A stretch of 64,000 bases of DNA from Phoronis australis (lineage: Eukaryota > Phoronida > Phoronidae), in NCBI GenBank assembly GCA_002633005.1, contig NMRA01000115.1:827965-891964 (forward strand), read 5' to 3'. The position numbers and the translations under genes are program-made. Below are positions 24,577 through 36,084 of the stretch, piece after piece (within the stretch, counting starts at the first letter, position 1; every line of letters starts with the position of its first letter). Below the pieces are notes generated by a model, which saw nothing but the letters and a program-made list of their open reading frames with translations, searched no databases and had not been told where the DNA came from.

Positions 24577-26112
24577 GCATTGTTTGAAGGCAAAAATGTT
24601 CTCACCAGCACAGTTTCATCATAACAGTAGCTTCATTTATAGTATTTTACAGGGGTAGAATATCTCATGTTGGCTGCAAAAGTTATGGAAGCAACAGTGA
24701 GGAACGTTATCTGTGCAGTGCTTGGAATTTTCCTCTTTTCAAAGGATTTCCTTTTTTGGTTTCAATTTCCTCTTATTTTATTTCCATTTTCCTCTTTTTC
24801 ATTTTCACTTTATTCATGCAAACATAACATAAATTTTACAACACAAAAATATTTCTATCACACAAGCCTATTTGTTTAACGTTACATCACCTGGAAAATT
24901 TTTCCTTTTTTGTCATTGATCATTCCAAGCCCTTCTCAGATAAATGTTCTATTTGACAATATGGGACACAAATACTGCTTGCAAGAAGCTGGTAGTGTCG
25001 GGATTGAAAGAGTTTGTTTGTGGAGGCGATTTTCTACTGTTATGTGATGAGTTAGAGGTTACTGCAATACTATTCCTATCCACTCAGATGTTAAAACTGA
25101 GAAAGAATTGATAGTACATTACTTATTCTTTGAATTTTTAAGTTTTCCAATAAAAAATAGCACAAAAACGACTCCATTTTTACGTACAAAAATCCACTGT
25201 GAAAGGTCGAGAAGCGATTACGGTCTATCATTGTTGATTTTTGTACATCTGCTTTGTTCTTTTCTTCATGTTTATGGTTTTGATAAATGATATTTTACAC
25301 TATTGTGTAACAAAGTATTTTCCAGGTAAACATGACATAGTTTTATTATACTCACTGAATTAAATAACTCAAATTTTGACATGTGACAAAGAAAGACATC
25401 ATGTCAAGGATATTTAGAAAGTGTTAAAAATGAGGGTATTGGTAACGATTTACACGACACAAGTCCACTTGTGCGTAAAATCCTTACTAAAACTACTGCA
25501 GAAGGCGCAGTTGAGTATTGGTGATATAAACAAAGCTGCACAACTCGTCTCCCTAGGGTATACTGTAACCTGTACTGGATGTATGCCATGAAAGACAACA
25601 CAGTTGTATGGTGGATATCACACTACACATTTTACTGGTGGATATCACTGGTACATAGTCGAAAATAAAGCTATTGGTGTTGAATAGCAAGTCACAACAA
25701 TTCCACCCGAGTCCGGCAGCTCTTCCTTGTTTAAATTATCTCCCTTGTGTGGAGTTACCTCATGTCACCTTTGAGGCTTGGTACTCCTTTCATCACAGAG
25801 GTGGGATTGGCTGCTTTCTGTTAAGATGCGTCTAGGCTTCTTTGTGATCAGCCCTCTTTCCCAGTCTGGCACTACAATGGAGCCTTTGGTAAGGAGTTGG
25901 GTAACGCATGAACCTTATGTGTCGACAAAACTTGGGGTCCAGCACTGTCGCCACTACAATATCAACTCTCGGAGATGTTATTTGCACTTGAACACGTCTC
26001 CAGAATCCATCTTGTCACTTGATCGTCTAACTCGACACTAATGAAAAACCTTTGCCTCCCTTCCAGCATTATCACCTTAAATGGTTATGGCCCTCTTGGG
26101 AACATGTAACAA
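24577..26112. other. Convergent 3' intergenic region, SNRPA1 / RCL1
   Basis: Holds the 3' untranslated regions of the two convergent genes. A plus-strand AATAAA lies near 25148 and a minus-strand equivalent (TTTATT) near 25341; neither can be confirmed as used. A short MITE lies at 24716-24935. No exon is seen. Confidence 0.5.
24716..24935. mobile_element. Short MITE copy, CAGGGCTTGGAAT family
   Basis: The left end reads CAGTGCTTGGAATTTTCCTC; the right end, reversed, reads GGGCTTGGAATGATCAATGAC followed by an A-run. The larger copy at 62457-62976 has the same two unlike ends in the opposite orientation, so this is an internally deleted, reversed family member. Target duplication is not clear. 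Confidence 0.65.
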
Positions 26113-29100
26113 CTACAATATAGCCTTGCTAAGGTTTGTCATTCCAACTCCAACACAAGTCAACAAAACTTTATCACCTCCCTTTCTGCTCGACTCCTCA
26201 CTGCTGGTCTGTACAGTTTCTATTTTAAACATGGTCTGAAAGAAATCCTTGATGTGCCTCAGGAACTGGATTCTGGAAAAGAGGAGCATCAGTTGAAATG
26301 AGAAAGTACATGTTTTCATTAAACGAATCTGCCTGCAACAACAATGCCCCTGTCCTAGTTTCAAACGCTCACACTGACAGTTCTTGCTGGCTTTGTTCAG
26401 TAGCTGCAGGAGACAGACAAAAATGCCTATGGCCTAAACAAGACCATGGTCGCAACAAAGTCCACGCCCTGGTCGAAACTGCTTTGCTGTCAGTGGCGAA
26501 TTTAGAGGGGGGCCAAAGGGGCCATGGCCCCCCCTTAAATTCTCCCAGATTCCATTTGGCAATACGGGCGTGCGAATGTCTGTCGGGCAAAATCCTGGCT
26601 AATACTCTGCCATGGCCCCTAAATATCCTGATGATGTCTAATGAAAAGACGAAACGTTGAATTGAACATGAACTTTTTTATTTGTGCTGCGATCATCCGG
26701 TTTTTGATCTTATTGTGGCCAAAAACTGAATTAATTAATTTGAACTCAGTATGGTAACTTTAATTACATAAGAAATGCATCACTATTATTTTAAACTTTG
26801 TTGAAACAATTCTAGATCTTCCTCGGTATACCACAACTTACGTGTAGGGCGACAGAGACCCAGTCTGCACCTTTGACACATCTATTTGTCCCAAAACCAT
26901 GAGGAGTGCAGCTAAAGATTGACTGGTCGAGTCCACACATCCACCCTGGAACCATAAAATGGTGTCACATCTATAGGTGTTGCGCAACAGGCAAACAGAG
27001 GTGGTGCTATCGTGGATTCACTATCCATGTTGAAAATCAATTTAGCGAAGTAAATTACATTTGGGCATTAACCTGAGCAGCGAGTACCCGATTGGAAATT
27101 CTAAAAAAGCTGAGGTTATGGGCTTTGCCAAGCATTGGACATATAATCCGAAAATATTCATGGGTACGGTGTGTGTGCTTATGTGAGCATGGACGTTAAG
27201 CTGAATGTTTACGGAAATAAAACAGTTATAGCTACTTGCCATGCAAAAACTGTGTGATGGAACTAAACCTTGCAGCTTAATTGTGCAGTTTTTCTTACAG
27301 CACTTCCCAGTGAGGCCATTGGGGGCCTTTGCTAGGCTATCACAAATGAATGTAGGTACGAGGATTCCCAGGGCTTCTCCAGTTACTCATGATATACACA
27401 AGGAAAAGCTGGTTAGATTTTTAATACGTGCCTTGCTTGTTATGCAAGGCAACACCTTGGAAAGACTAGACACAACTATGGCCTCTTATTCATCTGACAC
27501 ATGTCCTTTAGGCTTTGAAAACATCCACATAATATAAGCAACAGATAGGCATACACACAGATAATCTAAAAAATTCCGTAGCAGAGTCCAAAGTCACAAA
27601 AACTGAGAAATTCACTACCTGACATCAGGTATTTCAAGCAATGCTGAAGTGAATTGAAGCATGTACTACTGATTAGTCAACCCAATAATTTAAACTCCGG
27701 GTTCTCCACAAGAGCACGAGCAATCCTGAGGTGACAAAAAGGGCTGGAAGTTGAAATATCATTGAGAAAAATATATCGGTGACTTGGAAATTATTTGCAA
27801 GAAAACATTGAGGCAAGTGGATACATGAGTGGAGAATCACTTATTTCTTATCTCCTGTAAGTGTCATAAACCAGCGAAATAAGTAAAGTTAAATATTCAT
27901 TGAAAAATTGGTAATTTCTATAGTCGCAAATCTTTGGATGTATGGCTGAGCCTTATGAAGCCATAATGGTAGGGCAATATGAAGACTTGAACGACCTCAA
28001 CCATCTTGCACAAAACAAGCCTTACGTATCGCAACACTGTTTTAACCTAATGCGTACAGAGTTTCTTTAACTTTCTAATGTGACATTACAGTCGTGCATG
28101 TACGAGTAATATTTCATTGACCAGGAAGGCACCATTCAATCGATATGCAAAGACCATTTTGTCATAATATTGCCAGGAACAAGCAGTCGAGGAAATGGAT
28201 TTATTAACTCAAAGATTACCAATATCCGTAGTAGTCTATTTCAACCCACCCTGTAGATCTCTTCCAGAAGTAACTTAGCAGTGTCCTTCCCCATGTCTTC
28301 TGGTACTGTGGGTCCCTTGTCGGAGCCTTTTGGATTGGAGCAACTTTCTGCGCACAGAAACGTGTCGTTGGTAGTCTCTGCCACCAGGGTTAGGCCAAAA
28401 CCAGGTGACCTAGGGATCATCACATTTACAAATGATGGGAATAATGGAAAGGAGCAATGAATTCTGTGTAATAAACTTGGAACACTTTAAAACTATTATC
28501 CAGAAGTAAGACTTAACAAAATACACCGTTATGTAGAATAAAGGTTAAAACCCAGCACACAGAAATGAAAATATTACATGAATCTTATACCACATCAGTT
28601 CCTCAGATTGATATTAACTTGTCTTGAGAACTTGCTTCTGCAACGGTTAAGTTAAGTTCTAATTTGGTCATCTGACACCTCGTATACAGTCCCGAAACAG
28701 GAAAGAAATCAAAATTTAGACACGAGACGTGATATTCTGGAAGAGATGGATTGGATGAAGTTGATGTTTTGTTCAAGGACAGAAAAGTTCGAGAAGGAAA
28801 TCAAATAGGCAGTCAGACAGTGATACTAAAAATTACATATCATAGCCCTCCACGTGCATGTGCTCTTTATGTACAAAGAACACTGGTGAAGCCACCTACC
28901 TTCCTGATTGACTGCCCTTCAGATGATCTGTGTAGATGTATATGTCTGGTAGAAATTTGGTGAGGACAGCACGGGCAGCCTCCACAATACGGTTCACAGT
29001 GGCTGGTGACACTCTGACAGCCCAGCTGTTTTAGGGTGAAGGACTAGGTATCAATTTCACGGAACAAATTTTGAGTATCATAACCCAATAAAATACTATA

Positions 29101-32100
29101 CCTTCAAACTCATTTGGTCACCAACTGTTGTAATAATCAGTATCTGACTTAAGAGATAAAGCAAAATTCAGTTCTTAGGAGTGTCACAAAGTGAGTATGA
29201 AGACTCATGGTGGGTGACATTTACCTGCTAACGACAATTAACAAACCAAGAGCTTTTTGAAAATTGCCTTTTTAGTAAACTGAACAAGTTTTCAAGGTGT
29301 TTCTAAACTTTCAAGGGTTGTTAAAAGATAAAGAATGTCACTGGATGACCATGATGACCTTGTTCCAACCAATGACAATTCATATGCTAAACAGGTTTAA
29401 AAGAATGCACAATCTCAATATATTGTACACCAGGTATTTCATTTCACAATCATTCATTTCATGTTAACCTTCATATTACCTTTAAGTCCCAGCCCAAGAG
29501 GTTTGAGCTCAAGTACATGTACATACAGAGTTGTTAGCCAAAGTACAGATGGAGAAAATTTACATAAAACTTGACAAAGGATACGCCACTCCTCGAATAC
29601 GCTTGATCTTGCCTGGGTCTGTCAGCTGGACTGGACGCAACTTCTGACGACATGGGCACCTGAACAGCACCTCCCCACCACCATCAGGGGCAGCACCGCG
29701 GCGAACAATCTGATAGTATAACAGAATGCATTTAATAATCAACAAATTCACCAATCTTGGAACAATTACAATTCAACGTAAATTGAGGTGACATTAACAT
29801 CGTGGTAGTGCTCTCCAAACTAAGGAAAATACCGAGCAAGGACTGGGTAAGTGGCGTACAAGCCGAGTGGGAATTCTATACACATTCCAGGCATGTTTTG
29901 GTCCAAGTTATCCTGTACCAACAGTCCGCAGCCAGTAACATCAACAGGAGAACCAGTTCAGAGTGGCAATGCCCTTGTACACCACCAGTGGAAATAAAAA
30001 GCAGCTTGCATCAATAAGTATGGAAACAGGCAGCTATCTACAAACTAAGATTTTCTGTCTAATGTGAGCCTTCACCATTGCTTCACCAGTCTCTGGTATT
30101 GCTTTGGCATTTTCTAAAATGAGATGGAAATTGTCGCGCTCTTGTCAGAATTTGGGTTTTGATAAAACACGGACACCTTGATACACCAATTTTCTAAAAT
30201 AGTTGAAATTTCTTCTCGCTGAAAAACAGTTAAATTTTTAATGCAAAATTTTGTCTACTTTCTAATGATTAAATGTGATTGTGCAAACAGCTTCTTTAGG
30301 TATCTACTATAAACCTGACAAAGTCTGACGAATTTTTCTGCAAATTCGTAAACGTTTTATTTGATAACAACTGTATAGTACCTCAACCAATATTGTTTTG
30401 ATTGGAATTCAACAAGAGTCCAACATAGCTGGTGTCACGACACCACGTTAAGTTCTTACTTTTAACTCGAGGCCTTCATCTGTACCAAGGAACCTCTTCA
30501 GCACAGGGAATGCTGAAGACTTTAACAGATCAACCTACAGATACAAAAACATCCGATTCAACATTAATCACTTCAACCATTGCAAAATTGTCCTGTAACA
30601 GTGTGTTCAGGTGTTTGAAGAGTGAAATTGAAGCACTTAAAACTAAGAGGGCTTACAAACCATTCACAGCATCAACATTTTCAAAAGACCACAAAATGTA
30701 CAGGTTTTCCATTAAAACCCAACTTACTTGTGACTGAACAAAAAAAACAAGCGAGGTATTGTTGAGCCAAAGGCAACATTTAAATATCGACGATGATCTA
30801 TACTTAGATTTTGGTAATTTTGAAAATGCATAGGGCAAATACTAAAATTTGGACTATTATATACCTAGATGCAGTCACTAACTGGAAAAAATGCTACTCA
30901 TTTTGCATCAACCTACCGAGGGGTCCAGCTGGTCATTAGTGACCCCTCTTAACACTGCCTTGACCGGTGCTTTACAGAAGGCGGCCAGACAAAGCAATCC
31001 TTCCAGGTAATAGCCGATACTTCGACCAACATCACAGTCATGCTCTATGGCACCTCCGGATAACATTCCTGGCTGATAGAAAAGTGATGTGCCTGCAACC
31101 ACAAGCAAACGCAGGGTCCTTTTATTTTGGTATGCAACGTAGTTAAAACTAGTCACTTTGAACACACTCATACATTTTTTAAAAAAGTCATGCAACATCA
31201 ACCAAATTAAGCCCTTTGAGAAATGAAACAACTAAAATATTTAATATTTTGACCACCAATAATAATTGATAAATCACTTTTGGAAGTATTAAAAAAGTTT
31301 TTCTCTGTCCTCAGGATTAAACATTAAAAGTTGTTCCATTGACTGGGATAACCAAAAATGTTCAAACAGATGTATTAAAAGTTATTGAAAAATAAATCAT
31401 GAATGCATGCATGAAAATCTAGCTCATGTGATAGTGAGGGCTCACCTGTCATTTTTTGTTATTTAATTTAGCTCACAGAAATGAAAAAATATAGACAAAG
31501 AAGTGGGAAACTTGGACAGCACAAGAGGTCAGAGAAATATTTTTGTACCTGTTTCATTAATGTCTATTCTACTTCCATTGGTTATCTGATCAATCAGGCG
31601 TATGAAACTGGATTCAAAATCTGAAATGTGAAAACACAAGTGAGTCAAGAAAACAGTGAAAACATGAACATAATCTTTGAGAATCCAAGAATTTGTACCT
31701 CTTGAAAGAAAGAATAACTGTCTACTGTCACATAAATTACTTTTCCACATGGGGATCATTCACAGAGATCGTTTTTCACCAAACAATTCAGAATATCTAT
31801 CTGCACATCTTAGTCCATATGCCTTCGTGCAATTGCACTTTATTCCGATATGCCTAGTTCACCCAAAAAGTGCAAACAGACTGATGGAACAAATTTTTAT
31901 TACCGAGGGCATTTGAAAAATGTTACCATGGTAGATGTTGATGTTAATCAAACATCTAACTTAATGAAAATTGCCTGGTCTAGTTCTTAACTACATAACA
32001 CTAGACAACTTGTTAAGTTCAGACGATTAAAGCTGTTTAATCGTGTACGACTGATTAACTCCAACAGCAGCCTTTACTCCCCAAGCCACCTACTAGGTTT

Positions 32101-33535
32101 TTGTTCGACAATTGCCATAAAATTGCAACAATTTTATGGGGGTGTACTATCGCCTGTGTATGGCTGCAGCATACAGGACGATGCCGTTCTGGAATATAAG
32201 TTGGATTCTAGACAATTAAATCACCCTGTATGAAACAGGCATACCGGGACGATAGTGCACCTCCTATAAAAAGTTACTCATCTCAAAATACAGCAACTAA
32301 CATCGAATGGAAATTGCATATATACACGAGTTATAATTAAAAAATAGCACGTGCGCACCCAGCTATCATATCCCCTGGCGTGCGCACCCAGCCATCATAT
32401 CCCCTGGCGTGCGCAGCGTAAAAATGGCCAGTTACGAGGCATTGCTCGAAGAAAAAGTTTAATAACGGGAGTATTTCTTCGAACTGGGACTGGCCACCTA
32501 AGGTTTTCCTCTATGCGCAGAAGGTATTTATAACAACGTGACTTTGATGTTTTATTCAGTGTGAGGCATAGAAGCTTCCGGCAAATGGAGCCCCTATAGC
32601 AGCTACACCGTCTCCATAGTTAGGTGGCCACTGTCTAGTACTACTAGCTAGCTATGACCACAGGCGTCCTCAGCTTCTGATCGTCCCCAATACACTCTAC
32701 AAATACTACAAGGTATGACACTCCGTACTACAAATTCCACCGGTGCTTCACTTCAGGCGTTCAAAGCAAACACAAAACTCTATAAATTTATATAAAATAG
32801 GGGTTCAACAAACCATGAGGAATTGTTTTTTCTGCCAATACCATTTACAGGGTCCTGTTCCACCGAGTTCGCAAAAAAATCGCGTTCAAGGCACAAAAAT
32901 CTTCCCAAAAAGTCGCTGCACACCAGCAATATGCTACACGAAAATTGCCGGTTTGTCACAGAAGGTCACGACATCAATAACTCTACTTAGCCAGACTATT
33001 TCGTAACCTTCCGTGGACGTGGTGAACCGGCAATTGCTGTCGATTCGTAACTCATCAGATTATCCCATACACTACTTGACCTTGACCGCGTGAGGCATAT
33101 TGCTAGTGTGCAGCGACTTTTTGAGATTTTTGTATTTGACCACGAATTTGTTGCGAACTCGGTGGAGCAGGACACGTAAATGACGGTAAATGGTAATTGG
33201 CAAAGAACCGGCTGAAGTGAAGCACCCGTGGAATTTCTAGTCCGGAGTGTCATTCCTTGTAGTATTTATATAGTGTATTGGAGACGACAGAAGCTGAGGA
33301 CGCCTGTGGCTGTGGCTGTGGCTACGACGTGTTGCCTTCTAGAGTAGTTGTGAACCGACCTAGTACTGTTACAAAGAACACCTGAGACAAGCGGTGTTAG
33401 GCATGTACCTCGAATTCCTGGATTGTCATCTTTCGCTCTTATTTTCCTGATTTTCACTGATTTACCACTGAGAGTGGCCAATATCAGCCTTTGTCGCAAG
33501 AAATTGGAACCTTCAAACTTCTGAATGTTTGCCAT
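26113..33535 (-). CDS. RCL1: RNA 3'-terminal phosphate cyclase-like protein
   Basis: Nucleolar protein of the RTC family without cyclase activity; with BMS1 it acts in the U3 small-subunit processome for 18S rRNA maturation (family knowledge). Nine exons on the minus strand: 33409-33535, 31549-31620, 30917-31092, 30460-30534, 29585-29709, 28900-29025, 28250-28409, 26842-26945 and 26113-26272. They total 1125 nt, 374 residues, against about 373 in human. Exon 1 gives SNFLRQRLILATLSGKSVK and IRKIRAKDDNPGIR; exon 2 SSFIRLIDQITNGSRIDIN; exon 3 GIEHD-like AIEHDCDVGRSIGYYLEGLL; exon 4 VDLLKSSAFPVLKRFLG; exon 5 GGGEVLF and VQLTDPGKIKRIRGVA; exon 6 VRVSPATVNRIVEAARAVL; exon 7 SPGFGLTLVAETTNDTF; exon 8 GGCVDSTSQSLAALLMVLGQ; exon 9 QFLRHIKDFFQTMFKIE and the end VGMTNLSKAIL. 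All frames join across GT-AG introns. Divergent from ERCC8. Confidence 0.97.
26491..26625. repeat. GTGGCGAATTTAG-type repeat end in RCL1 intron 8
   Basis: Starts CAGTGGCGAATTTAG, followed by a G-run, an inner palindromic GGGGCCATGGCCCC, and a tail GGGCAAAATCCTGGCTAATAC. The same tail (with CTCTGCC after it) is at 55940-55970, upstream of HDAC3, so both are members of one dispersed family. No matching right end is seen nearby. Confidence 0.5.
27500..28020. repeat. Dispersed intronic repeat B, copy 1
   Basis: Within RCL1 intron 7. Blocks such as TTAGGCTTTGAAAA, AGCAACAGATAGGCATACAC and GGATGTATGG followed by GAAGCCATA occur in the same order in copy 2 at 44575-45180 (HDAC3 intron). Divergence is high and the ends are not defined. 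Confidence 0.5.
32115..32139. repeat. Short palindrome within a hairpin cluster
   Basis: CCATAAAATTG and its exact reverse complement are separated by CAA. A second, looser inverted pair follows: GGTGTACTATCG (about 32141) against CGATAGTGCACC (about 32251). They lie in RCL1 intron 1 close to the fold-back element. Confidence 0.7.
32350..32416. repeat. Tandem repeat, about 29-bp unit, 2.3 copies
   Basis: The unit CGTGCGCACCCAGC, then ATCATATCCCCTGG, is present twice with a third partial start CGTGCGCA. In RCL1 intron 1. Confidence 0.85.
32660..33318. mobile_element. Fold-back element in RCL1 intron 1
   Basis: Arms of about 300 bp face each other across a spacer of about 65 bp. The left arm starts CACAGGCGTCCTCAGCTTCTG near 32660; the right arm ends with its reverse complement at about 33318. 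Shared inner blocks, after reversal, include AATACTACAAGG-ATGACACTC, TGCTTCACTTCAG, CACCGAGTTCGCAA, AAAAAGTCGCTGCACAC and AGCAATATGC. One arm holds an extra stretch of about 50 bp near 32760-32830. No coding frame is shared between the arms and no target duplication is apparent. It ends about 90 bp from the donor of exon 1. Confidence 0.8.
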
Positions 33536-36084
33536 GCTTTATTCATTTCCTGTTTGAAGCATGGCCTGTCATCTGGCGTCAAATGCAATGTACTAATTTT
33601 TAAATGTTGACTTAGTTGACAAGCTCACCGATGGATGTCACTAGTAAACTTAATGGCCGAAACATTAAGTGTGGCTTTGTCTTCTGCTACGTTATTTTTT
33701 ATCAATTCCCATTCCTGTAATTTGAACTGGACAAATCTAAACTAATATTCCCTTCTTGAAAGTGAACCATCAAGATTACCTAGAAGTAAGGAAAGACAAA
33801 TGTACGGAAGCGTGATTCATTCAGAATCAGACTATCAGAATTCAGAGTCATTGACGAAGTCCAACTTAAGTAAAACTAGCTGATGATGTCGACGAGATTT
33901 CATTGAGTTCGTGATCAGGTGAGTTGAGTGTCACTAATCGATTTTTGGGAACCATACAATCACTGAATAACGGGCCCGTGAATCGTGACTGAGTGGAAGA
34001 AACTAATTTTGACCGTCAGTCGAGATCACCTGTCGTCAGTGTCGTCACCATCACATTAATTGACATTGATTCAATCAGTGACACTGATTGAATCAGTCTC
34101 AGGTTGAGGCTCAGAACACTCATCGGATACATGGTCCCTGATTTGAGAACCAGTTAATCCAAGTAGTAATTGGCTCTCAAATGAATTTTAAGTCAGAGAT
34201 CCACCTATCCGACTCTAAGGCCCACCTATCGGCCTTATTAACAGTTGCACAAATCTTAGCCAATTACCTAGCTGAACGAGTCACTGAATGCCAAAACAGG
34301 CAAAACACAGGCTGTGTCACAGCTAGTCAACCATTTAGGTAGCAAATTGTCAGTTTAAGTGATTTTTTTGCTCTTTCAGTTCACCACAACTCTGTTTTAA
34401 TTGTCCTCACAACGAGGCTTACTAGTAATTACATCAAATCTAGTCAGGTGATCGCCTTTTTCTTGCATCACTTGCCTACTTTTGTATCTAAGAAGTAAGT
34501 GAGAAGTTGATTTCAAAACTGTATGTTCGAGATATGTGCACGCACCGTTTTGCTTGACTTTGGTTTGTTCAAGTGGTCGTCTATTGATAGATGATGACCA
34601 CTTTGCCTAAGTAAAATTTCAGTTGGCATTTTCGGTTTGCTGGCTGGTAATAATGTACATAAATCTACTAATGAAGTTAAGCCGCAATTAGTAATGTGTA
34701 GAGACCTGTATGCAATCTTGTGAAAAAGAACAATGGATTGAAAAGCTATGGAAATGGATCATATACTAGTGCATACAGCAGATCATATATACTGGGGAAC
34801 CCAATGTTCGTCCGCCTAAGCATAAAACCGACTTGCTGTTGTACTCACCGAATTATTCCACTTCAAAGTTATGATCTGAACAGGATTCGATTTAACTCTC
34901 ACAGATATACCGCATTCATCGATTCGGAAGTTTTCTTTAATTTGTGCCGAGTTATTTCAAATGTGCACTGCCTTCGGCAGCCATTTTATTGTGTCACCTA
35001 AGTTCGTCATATGCTGCCCCCTTTTGTAAAAACTGAGAAACATGCAGAAAAAGGCCAACGAAGTAATGAAAATTGCAACAGCCTGTTTTTATTGACATAA
35101 ACTCGATTTGAAGTTTTGATGTTGAGCTCTGCACTGTGGTTTCCAATAAAAGCCAATTGGACAACATTTCAATGCAGTTTAATGGTGAACGTGAGGCAAA
35201 AATGTTAAGAACCCAGCGTATCGCATTTGTCTGCGGATTTTTCCTTTGGCCTTCTAGATCCTACTAGTGCCTGGGACAAACAGATACATTGCATAAACAA
35301 ACCCTGGATCATGTTTTGTGTCCCGTCGGAAGAAAATTTAAATTCGAAAACATCTTCTGAAAACGCACAAAAAAGTGTATTAGTAAAATCTACTGATTTT
35401 TAAGTGGTTTTAAAAAACAATCGGTAAACTCACCGATTTTTGTCTCATTACTTTGATACGTGTCTCTTCCGATAAGTTAGTACCTAACGTGCACACGAGC
35501 ACTCCAAATTGGAACGCTAAGTCCCGCGTGGTTGCGCTGCACGCGAAACAAGATGGCGGACGACCTTTGGAGCCTGACGACAATAGGTAACCGGACGATA
35601 CTAGTGTATACAGCAGATCATATACTAGTGCATACAGCATATCACAGATGCTCGATATAATTCTGGAAATGGATATTTGTGAATTGATGTTTTCCAAATT
35701 TATGCTGTGTAATGGTTGCTCACTGAACGAGGTTTTTGTTGTAAATATACTAATTATGTAGGTCAACAAACTAAGAAGGAGGATTGCAAAAGTTCTACAG
35801 TGACTTTTCTTGATCTTAGAAAGTGTGAACTTTGTCTTTCATTTCAGTCAGATTAGTAAAAGACTTAGCAGCCAAAGCACACGTTTCAATTAGTTTGGAT
35901 AGAATATGTAAATGATAACTGCCAGTTAGAATTACTTGCGACTCAGTTCTCTGTTGTTTTTCCAAGTTTGGGTTTGTACAACTTGTATATCAAAATAGTT
36001 TCACATTTCAGATTTCTCTTCAAACGTAAAGCCATGGCTATATAACTATGTTGTTTGGGAGGTTCATCTTTAGCACAACAACAG
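33536..36084. other. Divergent intergenic region, RCL1 / ERCC8
   Basis: About 2.5 kb between the two start codons, so both promoters should be here. I see short inverted blocks (GATTCAATCAGTG and its complement near 34068-34095) and three copies of an ATACTAGTG-ATACAGCA block (near 34761, 35600 and 35625). A sequence AAGATGGCGGAC at 35550-35561 matches the YY1-type core often found at metazoan promoters. No recognisable exon. Confidence 0.45.

Noticed and set aside
35410-35769. 119-codon minus-strand open frame upstream of ERCC8
   Set aside because: No recognisable domain; part of it translates the repeated ATACTAGTG-ATACAGCA blocks.
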